Shown here: piece by piece, positions 1-5,874 of the stretch | Position numbering within the stretch: position 1 is the first letter of the stretch | How the letters are laid out: every line of letters begins with the position of its first letter | DNA from: a virus | Strand: one strand, 5' to 3' | DNA: 60,129 nt | IMG/VR virus record: IMGVR_UViG_3300022752_000073 | Span: 1 to 60,129 of that record | The notes under the pieces: model-generated | Told to the model about the DNA's origin: nothing | Seen by the model: only the letters and a program-made list of their open reading frames with translations | The model's database searches: none | Program-made: the position numbers and the translations under genes

Positions 1-133
1 CTCAAACCCCGTTGATCAAAAATTGCACGGGGTAGGGGGCGTTTTAGTTTTTTCTTTGTGATCTTTTGAGTGAAATACAGTGCATAGCACTACACACAAC
101 AAGCCGCCAGTTAGTGGGGGGTGGGGTCTAGAT

Positions 134-150
134 TTTCCCACCGTGGGAAA
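134..150. promoter_or_regulatory. 17-bp palindrome, type A (TTTCCCAC-N-GTGGGAAA)
   Basis: Perfect inverted repeat with a single central base, 131 bp upstream of the small regulator gene at 281. The homologous position in copy B (59094-59110) carries a different palindrome of identical length and outer bases. This is a likely operator for the adjacent gene product; the binding protein is inferred. Confidence 0.7.
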
Positions 151-280
151 AGCGAAGCCCTAGGTGTCAATTTGTTGCTATGTCGTGCAATCTATAACAA
201 ACTGTGGTGTAATACATTCATGGATCGGTGATGCGCGACTGATTCATACTTCTTAACCCTGCGCGAACGAAAGGGACATC

Positions 281-793
281 ATGTCCAAAACTCTCTCTTA
301 CGCAAACGAAGCCGCTTTGATCGCAACTGACTTGATTGAGGCAAAAAAGTATGAGGACAAGGCAACGTCATTACGTGATGGCGTCAACAAAAAAATCGTT
401 AAGTTGCACAAAGACAAAGTAGTGATCGGACGCTACAACACGTGCGCCACTGCAACATCTTTTGTTGACACATTGGTGGCGGGTGGCTTAGCTAAAAAGA
501 CTGCTCAGAACTATTTGTCACTGTTCAAGGACGCTGTCAATACTGGTAAACCAGTATTGGACTGGGGCGGCACCAAAGGCGGCAAGTCTCGCAAAGGCGC
601 GAAGGGCACCAAGGTTCAGACAAGTAAGGCATTTGCGGATCTATTTAGACCCGCATTCAACCATGACAAGGGCAAATCATTCATGGCATTGTGCGAAGCC
701 ATCGAGAATCAGTATCAAGCCGATTCGATCAAAACCATGTACGAGGGTTTTGTAGAGTACTTCAAAGCCGAAGGTGATCGGATCGAAGACTGA
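281..793 (+). CDS. Putative DNA-binding regulator, allele A (170 aa)
   Basis: Unrecognised family. About 57% identical by eye to the 174-aa protein at 59242 over residues 7-95, then almost identical over residues 119-165 (the FADL...VEYFK block). Residues 60-86 look like a helix-turn-helix, with a possible recognition helix AKKTAQNYLSLF at 71-82. The other allele has ASGTASNYLSTF there, so changes cluster at the start of the helix. The gene lies between two type A palindromes (134-150 and 1047-1063). The start has a modest AAGGGA ribosome site. Inferred role: it binds the palindromes through its variable N-terminal part and oligomerises or contacts a partner through its fixed C-terminal part. 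It could also be a replication or partition protein. Confidence 0.6.
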   Translation: MSKTLSYANEAALIATDLIEAKKYEDKATSLRDGVNKKIVKLHKDKVVIGRYNTCATATSFVDTLVAGGLAKKTAQNYLSLFKDAVNTGKPVLDWGGTKGGKSRKGAKGTKVQTSKAFADLFRPAFNHDKGKSFMALCEAIENQYQADSIKTMYEGFVEYFKAEGDRIED

Positions 794-804
794 TCAAACC
801 ACTA

Positions 805-832
805 AAAACCCCGCTTCGGCGGGGTTTTTTTT
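805..832 (+). terminator. Intrinsic terminator after regulator A
   Basis: Stem CCCCGC, loop TTCG, stem GCGGGG, followed by eight T. It isolates the regulator gene from everything downstream. The matching position in copy B has a terminator of different sequence. Confidence 0.9.
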
Positions 833-873
833 CGCCCAAAATTCCCCCACACCACAACATCCAGCACCATCAT

Positions 874-893
874 GCTCTTCCACGTGGAAGAGC
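874..893. repeat. 20-bp perfect palindrome GCTCTTCCACGTGGAAGAGC
   Basis: Ten-base arms with no spacer, present unchanged in both end copies (also 59846-59865). Because it stays fixed while the other palindromes switch, it probably binds a different protein (host or phage) or serves as an origin or packaging element. Confidence 0.7.
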
Positions 894-896
894 TTT

Positions 897-922
897 GATA
901 ACTGTTCCCTCAAAGCGGGCCG
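897..922. repeat. Direct repeat GATAACTGTTCCCTC...GCGGGCCG, unit 1
   Basis: A 26-base unit repeated at 1081-1106 with two differences, about 184 bp apart. The same pair occurs in copy B at 59869-59894 and 60013-60038. Iteron-like spacing makes an origin role possible. Confidence 0.6.
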
Positions 923-1046
923 CAAAGCAAGGGTTTACCGCCTGTGGATAATCATCCTACAAAGAAGTTGTCACGTGATTTAAATTATAAAGATGTTGTC
1001 ACAAGAAATCACACTACAAGATGTTGGCAACTTAAAACCTATCTTA

Positions 1047-1063
1047 TTTCCCACAGTGGGAAA
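1047..1063. promoter_or_regulatory. 17-bp palindrome, type A
   Basis: TTTCCCAC-A-GTGGGAAA, downstream of the regulator gene. In copy B the same position (59979-59995) has TTTCATAT-C-ATATGAAA, flanked by recognisably homologous sequence. This is the second site where the operator type differs between the copies. Confidence 0.7.
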
Positions 1064-1080
1064 TCGTACAGAAACATACT

Positions 1081-1106
1081 GATAACTGTTCCCTCGACGC
1101 GGGCCG
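1081..1106. repeat. Direct repeat GATAACTGTTCCCTC...GCGGGCCG, unit 2
   Basis: Second unit of the 26-base repeat begun at 897. It is followed by an imperfect inverted repeat centred on GGGAATTCCC (1119-1128). Confidence 0.6.
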
Positions 1107-1162
1107 TATTGACGCATAGGGAATTCCCCTGCGTAGTGCTACTTCCCACTGGTTGGACAAAA

Positions 1163-1179
1163 CTTCCCACGGTGGGAAA
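1163..1179. promoter_or_regulatory. 17-bp palindrome, type A (first base C)
   Basis: CTTCCCAC-G-GTGGGAAA, with a lone half-site about 20 bp upstream (1142-1150). It is retained unchanged in copy B (60095-60111), so the switch between copies does not reach this site. Confidence 0.65.
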
Positions 1180-1234
1180 TGTCAACTGCGTATAAGGCAG
1201 TGCTGTCTCGCGTTTTATTCAATTATTCCTAAAA

Positions 1235-1252
1235 ATTCTGTGACCACAGAAT
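1235..1252. repeat. Palindrome ATTCTGTG-AC-CACAGAAT
   Basis: Perfect 8-bp arms. It is the first of a cluster with half-sites near 1308-1317 and 1431-1440 and a larger palindrome at 1493-1514. The spacing is irregular. Could be operators or iterons of an origin or centromere. Confidence 0.55.
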
Positions 1253-1492
1253 AATATGAAACCCAGCATCCATGCGGGTTTCCGCAGGGTTTTTCCCCTA
1301 TTATTCTATTATTCTGTAAAAAATATATATGAAGAGACAATTTCAAAAAACTCCAAATTCCCCAGTTTTTGCTTAAATTCGCATGCTTGCTTACGCTCTT
1401 GGCGATGTTTTGTCTCTCTCATCTCAAAACCACAGAATAATGGAAAAATACACCCAAAACCTCTCACAACCCGCATGCCTATTGGCTTTGCT

Positions 1493-1514
1493 TTATTCTG
1501 TGCCCACAGAATAA
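1493..1514. repeat. Palindrome with 10-bp arms TTATTCTGTG, spacer CC
   Basis: Largest member of the ATTCTGTG/CACAGAAT family, about 58 bp upstream of the -35 box of the promoter at 1572. Position and symmetry fit an activator or repressor site. Confidence 0.55.
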
Positions 1515-1571
1515 TACAGAAAAAAAGGAATAATGCGGTTTTATCACCACATAACACTACCTTGTCACAAC

Positions 1572-1600
1572 TTGACATCCAAGACTCTTTGTGGTACAGT
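1572..1600 (+). promoter_or_regulatory. Sigma-70 type promoter P1
   Basis: TTGACA, 17-bp spacer, TACAGT. A near-consensus host promoter with an expected start near 1607. The first gene downstream is at 2234, so its leader is about 620 nt and begins with two small hairpins (1608-1627 with a GAAA loop; 1631-1644), then the boxA element. Confidence 0.75.
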
Positions 1601-1674
1601 AGAGGCTCAACACGTGAAAACATGTTGTAGCGTGAAATATCACGAAGGGGTAAATGGTGATCGTACCTAACCCA

Positions 1675-1700
1675 ATGGGCTTGCCCATGCTCTTTAACAA
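1675..1700 (+). promoter_or_regulatory. Hairpin plus boxA, rRNA-type antitermination site
   Basis: ATGGGC-TT-GCCCAT (1675-1688) is followed at once by TGCTCTTTAACAA (1688-1700), which matches the boxA of E. coli rRNA leaders. The next bases, CTTATCAAAC, also resemble the rRNA leader. Hairpin before boxA is the order found in rrn operons. Sitting about 70 nt into the P1 transcript, ahead of an 18-kb operon, it probably recruits host Nus factors. Confidence 0.7.
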
Positions 1701-1715
1701 CTTATCAAACCGGAT

Positions 1716-1732
1716 TTTCCCACTGTGGGAAA
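1716..1732. promoter_or_regulatory. 17-bp palindrome, type A
   Basis: TTTCCCAC-T-GTGGGAAA, 16 bp after boxA and about 110 nt into the P1 transcript. A bound protein here could act as a roadblock on the elongating polymerase. Confidence 0.65.
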
Positions 1733-2138
1733 TCAAACTAAACCGCCGCTCGGAACTAATGTATACGAGAAGCACATAGGCAGAACGCACGAGAAGAACA
1801 CCACGCCGTGCCATGAACCCTCCCTGTGCGAATAGGCGTACCGTAGTCAGTCGGTGCATTTTGTGGTGTAGGTCAGTAGTGTGCGTCATGTGTGGCACCG
1901 AACACGACCGATAGCAAAGCGCAAGTCAATACAGATACTGCCTAAATGTGTGGGGTGCTCTGCATGGAAACGTGCAACAACCCTAACGAAGAGTATGTAT
2001 GTGAGAGTGAGTGCTGATTTTTTATTTGATAGGCGACAAACCGCTCGCCGCACGGCATGAACCGAACACATACCAACAACTTCTAGGAACACGAACCGCA
2101 AGGGATATGCGTGAACGACAAACACTATCGCAGTTACA

Positions 2139-2162
2139 ACAGACGGGATAACAGACGGGATA
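2139..2162. repeat. 12-bp tandem repeat ACAGACGGGATA x2
   Basis: Two exact units followed by a partial third (ACAG). Just upstream of the hairpin at 2173. Role unknown. Confidence 0.6.
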
Positions 2163-2172
2163 ACAGATTGTC

Positions 2173-2215
2173 CTGTTAGCCTAGTGACAGTAGGCTAACA
2201 GATGCAATCCGCATC
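2173..2215 (+). promoter_or_regulatory. Two adjacent hairpins in the early leader
   Basis: The first has perfect 11-bp arms (CTGTTAGCCTA, loop GTGACAG). The second is GATGC-AATCC-GCATC. No T-tract follows, so this is not a simple terminator. Directly upstream of the first early gene, it may stabilise the mRNA, guide processing or bind a protein. Confidence 0.55.
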
Positions 2216-2233
2216 GTAATTAGGAGCTTAAAA

Positions 2234-2431
2234 ATGAGATACGTAACACTGAAAAAACTTGGCACACCCCAAAATCATGGGGCGTCTATCACCATCCCCT
2301 ACAACGGGGATGAGTTTGAATTTATTGACCCCGAATGGAGGGGTCTGGCGAGGCGCGCAGCCGCCTCCGAGGGAGGGCAAGCCCGAGAGGGCAATCGGGT
2401 TGCGATAATTGATGAACCCGCAATCAGGTAA
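2234..2431 (+). CDS. Hypothetical early protein (65 aa)
   Basis: Not recognised. Starts 7 bp after a TAGGAG ribosome site. The N-terminal half carries a mix of acidic and aromatic residues (NGDEFEFIDPEW, about 24-35); the C-terminal half is rich in Ala, Arg and Gly. First gene after the long structured leader. A weak terminator-like hairpin overlaps and follows its end, so it may be made in greater amount than downstream genes. Confidence 0.55.
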   Translation: MRYVTLKKLGTPQNHGASITIPYNGDEFEFIDPEWRGLARRAAASEGGQAREGNRVAIIDEPAIR

Positions 2432-2452
2432 AAAAGCCCCTGCCTGATTTTT
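2422..2452 (+). terminator. Weak terminator or attenuator
   Basis: AATCAGG pairs with CCTGATT across a 14-nt loop, followed by TTTT. The long loop makes it leaky. Confidence 0.35.
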
Positions 2453-2462
2453 CTGTAACCAA

Positions 2463-2479
2463 CTTCCCACTGTGGGAAA
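2463..2479. promoter_or_regulatory. 17-bp palindrome, type A (first base C)
   Basis: CTTCCCAC-T-GTGGGAAA, 20 bp before the start codon at 2500 and abutting that gene's ribosome site. Binding here could block transcript elongation into the operon. Confidence 0.6.
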
Positions 2480-2499
2480 TCAACCAAAGGAGAGTAATC

Positions 2500-2847
2500 A
2501 TGACGAAAGCAAGAGTGAGTAACCATGCTTCACGTGACTACGTGAAGAAAATGAAGGAGTTCAAAGCCAACAACATTTGGTCTGAGTGGGAGCGTGACGA
2601 GAACACCGACACCGAGGATGCACGTTACGTTGTCTATTCATATGGCAAACACTGGCCGTTGTTCATATACGAGGTCAGGACTGACATGTGGTTTGAGAAC
2701 GCTAGTAAGTACAGCGTGACAACATCAAAGCATAAATCGCAGTGCCATCCATGCACAGATACAACCAAACTGCACGTAGATGACATGATCAAAGTGCGCA
2801 ACAACGGTGTAGTTGGACTGATCGCACCACTGGGAGAAATAGCATGA
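2500..2847 (+). CDS. Hypothetical phage protein (115 aa)
   Basis: Begins after a clear AAAGGAG. It contains the pattern YGKHWPLFIYE...W..N..KYS.TTSKH..Q.HP, which I associate with small phage-encoded proteins of unknown role. It is conserved-looking and soluble, with no membrane segment. Its stop overlaps the start of the next gene (2844), so the two are translationally coupled. Type A palindrome 2463-2479 sits just upstream. Confidence 0.65.
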   Translation: MTKARVSNHASRDYVKKMKEFKANNIWSEWERDENTDTEDARYVVYSYGKHWPLFIYEVRTDMWFENASKYSVTTSKHKSQCHPCTDTTKLHVDDMIKVRNNGVVGLIAPLGEIA

Positions 2848-3059
2848 CAAACAACACATGTGACAAGTGCGCCCACTACACACCTGACCCCAATGGGAGC
2901 AATGAGGGTAGTTGTTCCCTGATGGGTGACATCAACCAAAGAAGCAACCCGATTGACGGTTGCTCCGGTTGGGATGTGGAGGGCTATTGTGCGGGTGTAT
3001 TTGTTGGTCCCAAGTTTGGGTGTATTCACTGGATAAGGAGAGAGCATGCCAACAACTGA
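2844..3059 (+). CDS. Small cysteine-rich protein (71 aa)
   Basis: Starts in an ATGA overlap with the preceding gene. Seven cysteines, including a CDKC pair near the N-terminus, suggest a zinc-binding or disulphide-stabilised fold. There is no signal peptide. Function unknown. Overlaps the next gene by 14 bp. Confidence 0.6.
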   Translation: MTNNTCDKCAHYTPDPNGSNEGSCSLMGDINQRSNPIDGCSGWDVEGYCAGVFVGPKFGCIHWIRREHANN

Positions 3060-3273
3060 CTGCCGCATATGCGGTGACGAGATCGACCCCCCAGCGAGGG
3101 CGCAATTAACAACCCTGTGCGTGGACTGCGGTGAGAAAGCCGCACGTCAGGAACGCAAGAGTTGGACGGTAGTGCAAGAGTACGGCAAGGGCGGGTACAT
3201 GTTCATCACACGTGACTCTGCACATCTGACCCTGAAACAAACAAACCAAAAGATATTGAGAGGTGATATATGA
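3046..3273 (+). CDS. DksA/TraR-type zinc-finger protein (75 aa)
   Basis: Residues 6-31 read CRICGDEIDPPARAQL...CVDCGEK, the layout of the C4 zinc finger of DksA/TraR proteins, with CxxC pairs 19 residues apart. It lacks the coiled-coil tip that full DksA pushes into the RNA polymerase secondary channel, so an effect on host polymerase is only possible, not shown. Coupled to both neighbours by short overlaps. Confidence 0.6.
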   Translation: MPTTDCRICGDEIDPPARAQLTTLCVDCGEKAARQERKSWTVVQEYGKGGYMFITRDSAHLTLKQTNQKILRGDI

Positions 3274-3437
3274 ATCAAGAACGCCAACACGCCATCATGG
3301 CGTGGACATACGTGAGGGAGTGCCTGAAGGCAGACTTCAGCGGCTCTATAAAAAACTTTGAGTTTGTAAAACTTCTGCACGACATGTCACGTGCGTATCC
3401 AAACGAGTTGAAGGAGATATTAGATGAAGCAAGCTGA
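3270..3437 (+). CDS. Small hypothetical protein (55 aa)
   Basis: Read directly from the sequence: it begins MNQERQHAIMAW and ends EILDEAS. Its start overlaps the stop of the gene before, its end overlaps the start at 3424, and GAGAGGTG lies upstream. It looks helical and soluble. Function unknown; support comes from gene packing. Confidence 0.5.
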   Translation: MNQERQHAIMAWTYVRECLKADFSGSIKNFEFVKLLHDMSRAYPNELKEILDEAS

Positions 3438-3630
3438 GGACAACATCACCATAGATATGTGGGAAACGCCACAAGTAGCAACAAGTTATATGTTCTACGT
3501 AGAGACCGATACCGGCGAACGCATAGAGTGGGATGCGCTGACTATCACACGTGCCAAGCGTATGCATGCGGCAACGCAGACCAACACGCCGGTGAATGTA
3601 AAAACTTTTGGATGGGAGCAAGTGAAATGA
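3424..3630 (+). CDS. Hypothetical protein (68 aa)
   Basis: Preceded by AAGGAGATATTAG. No recognised domain. The C-terminal region (ITRAKRMHAATQ) carries basic residues. It overlaps the 55-aa gene by 14 bp and its stop overlaps the next start (ATGA). Confidence 0.55.
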   Translation: MKQAEDNITIDMWETPQVATSYMFYVETDTGERIEWDALTITRAKRMHAATQTNTPVNVKTFGWEQVK

Positions 3631-3728
3631 GTAAAGCCAAAAAGATATGGATAGTCACGTACACATTGACGGCAAGCATCGCCTTGCTGGTCGTGTGCCT
3701 AGATCTGTTCATGTGGAGACCAAATTGA
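3627..3728 (+). CDS. Tiny membrane protein (33 aa)
   Basis: Starts at the ATGA overlap at 3627, although the frame stays open upstream to 3459. The sequence is MSKAKK, then a hydrophobic segment of about 20 residues, then MWRPN. A single-span inner-membrane peptide with a positive N-terminus. Could modulate the host membrane early in infection; role unknown. Confidence 0.5.
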   Translation: MSKAKKIWIVTYTLTASIALLVVCLDLFMWRPN

Positions 3729-3752
3729 CTCTATCTGTCAATCTGTTATAAT
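3725..3752 (+). promoter_or_regulatory. Sigma-70 type promoter P2
   Basis: TTGACT, 16-bp spacer, TATAAT; start expected near 3759. The -35 overlaps the stop codon of the tiny membrane gene. It drives the DUF3150-like/MoxR/VWA block, and a type B palindrome lies about 32-48 bp past the start. Confidence 0.8.
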
Positions 3753-3790
3753 GTAGTTCGTGTTAGTAAGTGTGTTAGTAAACGGTGTAA

Positions 3791-3807
3791 TTTCATATGA
3801 TATGAAA
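3791..3807. promoter_or_regulatory. 17-bp palindrome, type B (TTTCATAT-N-ATATGAAA)
   Basis: Same outer bases and length as the type A sites but a different inner tetranucleotide. It lies between promoter P2 and the gene at 3834, the right place for a roadblock operator. Type B sites otherwise occur only around the copy B regulator (59094, 59979). A degenerate relative may lie at 5846-5862, ahead of the VWA gene. Confidence 0.7.
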
Positions 3808-3833
3808 ACACCACAACCTAAAGGAAAGTAATC

Positions 3834-4736
3834 ATGAGTAACTTTGCAATCGACTTGGGCAACTTCAGCGTGTCCAAACTCTCAAGTTCTGCCCTAATCG
3901 TCAACTTGTCCCTGTCTGTATGGACGGGACGCAAGCTGGACAAGCGCGTATCTGAGGAGGTGGATCAACAGAACAGCACCAAGACCCGTGCTGGTAACTA
4001 CCACAAAAATCTTTTGGCAGGTTCATCCAAGCTGACCGAGATCACCAAGATCGCCAACGCTATACGTTCATGGATGTATGGGGTGACGCAACCTTGGGGC
4101 GACAACGGCGACCGTGTGCTGAACATGGCTCACTTCATGGAGTTCAAGGATCGGCTGACTGATTACGAGCAACAGTTCGGCACTGCTGTCAACAACTTTC
4201 TGAATGATTACGACACGCTAGTGGCGGCTGCCGCTTTCCAACTCGGTGACTTGTTCAACCGTGAGGACTACCCCACACGTGAGCACATTGAATCCAAGTT
4301 CGGCATGCGCTACAGCATGACCCCACTGCCTCAAGCGGGTGACTTCAGGGTGGACATCGGTGAGGAAGGACTCAAAGAGTTGCAGTCGCAGTACGAAGCT
4401 GTGTTGCAACAACGTGTTACAGGAGCAATGACCGAGGCATGGGAGCGACTGCATGACTGCCTGACTCGCATGTCAGAGCGGCTGACTGATGACATCGACA
4501 GCAACGGTGAGAGCAAGCGCAAGATATTCAGGGACTCGCTTGTCGAGAATGCCATCGAGATCTGCGGACTATTGAAGAGTTTCAACATAACCAACGACAC
4601 ACGGTTGGATGAGATGCGCAAGCAACTGGAGGATGCGATGCGCGGTGTGGATGCTGACTCACTACGAGACAGCGACAGTCTGCGTGAGCAGACAAAGCGC
4701 AAGGTGGACAACATCTTGTCTAAGTTCGATATCTAA
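3834..4736 (+). CDS. DUF3150-like protein of a MoxR/VWA cluster (300 aa)
   Basis: First gene after promoter P2, with an AAAGGAAAG ribosome site. Mostly helical by appearance, with charged stretches at 185-215 and 250-300. From memory it resembles DUF3150-type proteins found beside CobS/MoxR ATPase and VWA genes; this was not checked by search. The neighbours support that reading. Possible role: a substrate or adaptor of the AAA+ ATPase that follows after 26 bp. No catalytic motif is evident. Confidence 0.5.
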   Translation: MSNFAIDLGNFSVSKLSSSALIVNLSLSVWTGRKLDKRVSEEVDQQNSTKTRAGNYHKNLLAGSSKLTEITKIANAIRSWMYGVTQPWGDNGDRVLNMAHFMEFKDRLTDYEQQFGTAVNNFLNDYDTLVAAAAFQLGDLFNREDYPTREHIESKFGMRYSMTPLPQAGDFRVDIGEEGLKELQSQYEAVLQQRVTGAMTEAWERLHDCLTRMSERLTDDIDSNGESKRKIFRDSLVENAIEICGLLKSFNITNDTRLDEMRKQLEDAMRGVDADSLRDSDSLREQTKRKVDNILSKFDI

Positions 4737-4762
4737 TTTTTTAACCCAAAGGAGAAAGTAAC

Positions 4763-5845
4763 ATGTACAACGCAATCACACTCAAACAATCTGCTGACCT
4801 GATCGCCGCCGTGGGTGCTCAACAAACTGTCCTAGTGCAGGGCGAGATGGGCATCGGCAAGTCTGCGATCCTCAAGATGCTCAAGTCTTACTCGCAGTTC
4901 AAGGACGCGTACTTCTGCTACGTGGACATCACCACTAAAGATGTTGGTGACTTCATTGTTCCTAAGATCAAGGACATTGACGGTAATGAGGTCTGCTCGT
5001 TCATACCGAACGAAGAGTTCGGCTTTCACTTCAAGGGCAAGAAGGTTGTCATGATGTTGGACGAGATCGGCAAAGCGCGGGGGGGTGTACTCAATGCCTC
5101 ACTGCGGCTGATGAATGAGCGTTCGCTGGGCACCAATCAACTGAGCGAGGGGTCAGTGGTGTTTGGTACAACAAACTTGGCAGTGGAGGGTATCGGTGAC
5201 AACATTCCGCCGCATGCACGTAACCGCATCACTGTGGTGCGTGTTGCCAAGCCTAATGCCAAGACATGGATCGAGGAGTTCGCCATACCTTACGGTATCA
5301 ACCCTGTGATCATTGGTACGGTGGCTGAGTACCCCGAGATGTTTGCATCGTTCGAGGACTACGAGAAGCCCGAGCAGAATACATACATCAATGACCCCCG
5401 CACTGTGCGCAGTTCGTTTGTGACACCACGTTCTATGGAGAGGGCGGCGTATGTCTACGAGAACACTCGCATACTGGGTGATGATGTGATGTGTCATGCA
5501 TTGGCAGGAACGGTGGGTGAGAAAGCAATGCACAACATCTTGACGATGGACAAGCTCGACTCTCAACTTACCCCATGGGATGAGTTGATCAAGTCCCCCG
5601 ATACCGCGACCGTGCCAACATCTGCCGCCGCCGCATGTATGTTGGTTGCCAAAGCGGTGCATCGTATCGAGAACAGCAACATCGTTGCATGGATGAAGTT
5701 CTTGAACCGCATGCCCAAGGAGGCACAAGGTTTGTTTGCACGTAGCGTCATGTCTGACAAATGCCCCAAGCGTGACGTAGCCGCACGTAACACCGAGTTC
5801 GCTGGGTGGGCGGCTTCTAACAACTTCTTGTTCGCCAAGAAGTAA
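4763..5845 (+). CDS. MoxR/CobS-family AAA+ ATPase (360 aa)
   Basis: Walker A GEMGIGKS at residues 27-34 and Walker B VVMMLDEIGK with the acidic pair at 100-101. Sensor-1-like GTTNLA and the arginine-finger region HARNR follow at about 136-150. Strong AAAGGAG before the start. MoxR ATPases act as chaperones that remodel partners together with VWA proteins, and the next gene is such a protein. In phages this pairing is uncommon and its target is unknown. Confidence 0.85.
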   Translation: MYNAITLKQSADLIAAVGAQQTVLVQGEMGIGKSAILKMLKSYSQFKDAYFCYVDITTKDVGDFIVPKIKDIDGNEVCSFIPNEEFGFHFKGKKVVMMLDEIGKARGGVLNASLRLMNERSLGTNQLSEGSVVFGTTNLAVEGIGDNIPPHARNRITVVRVAKPNAKTWIEEFAIPYGINPVIIGTVAEYPEMFASFEDYEKPEQNTYINDPRTVRSSFVTPRSMERAAYVYENTRILGDDVMCHALAGTVGEKAMHNILTMDKLDSQLTPWDELIKSPDTATVPTSAAAACMLVAKAVHRIENSNIVAWMKFLNRMPKEAQGLFARSVMSDKCPKRDVAARNTEFAGWAASNNFLFAKK

Positions 5846-5874
5846 TTTCATACCGTATTAAAAAGGAGAGAGAT

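Larger units (their letters stand above)
1..1197. repeat. Terminal near-repeat, copy A
   Basis: This segment is repeated in diverged form at 58961-60129. Bases 1-127 are identical to 58961-59087, and 1099-1197 are identical to 60031-60129. Between them identity is patchy. The 3' end of the enclosed gene and the flanking non-coding blocks are nearly the same, while the gene's 5' two-thirds, its terminator and two 17-bp palindromes differ. This is either an allelic variant at the closing point of a circular or permuted genome, or a real duplication. Confidence 0.9.
794..2233. other. 1.4-kb non-coding control region
   Basis: No convincing gene. Short open frames on both strands lack ribosome sites and run through promoters and hairpins. 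The stretch holds a terminator, a 20-bp palindrome at 874, paired direct repeats at 897 and 1081, three type A palindromes, a cluster of ATTCTGTG/CACAGAAT elements at 1235-1514, a consensus promoter at 1572, a hairpin-plus-boxA element at 1675-1700, a 12-bp tandem repeat at 2139 and two hairpins at 2173-2215. From about 1735 to 2135 I see no clear element. Likely the origin and early control region. Confidence 0.75.

Noticed and set aside
1109-1138. TTGACG with a -10-like CGTAGT as a promoter
   Set aside because: The -10 is poor and it lies within an inverted repeat. Not strong enough to call.
774-1195. Open frames 774-983 and 944-1195 after the regulator gene
   Set aside because: They run through the terminator and repeat elements and are not kept as coding in copy B.
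1256-2125. Open frames at 1256-1630 (plus), 1557-1898 and 1886-2125 (minus)
   Set aside because: No ribosome sites, low-complexity or Cys/His-random composition, and they cross a consensus promoter, hairpins and palindromes.
5846-5862. Degenerate type B palindrome TTTCATAC-C-GTATTAAA
   Set aside because: Two or three mismatches to the consensus. May be chance, so mentioned but not listed as a site.
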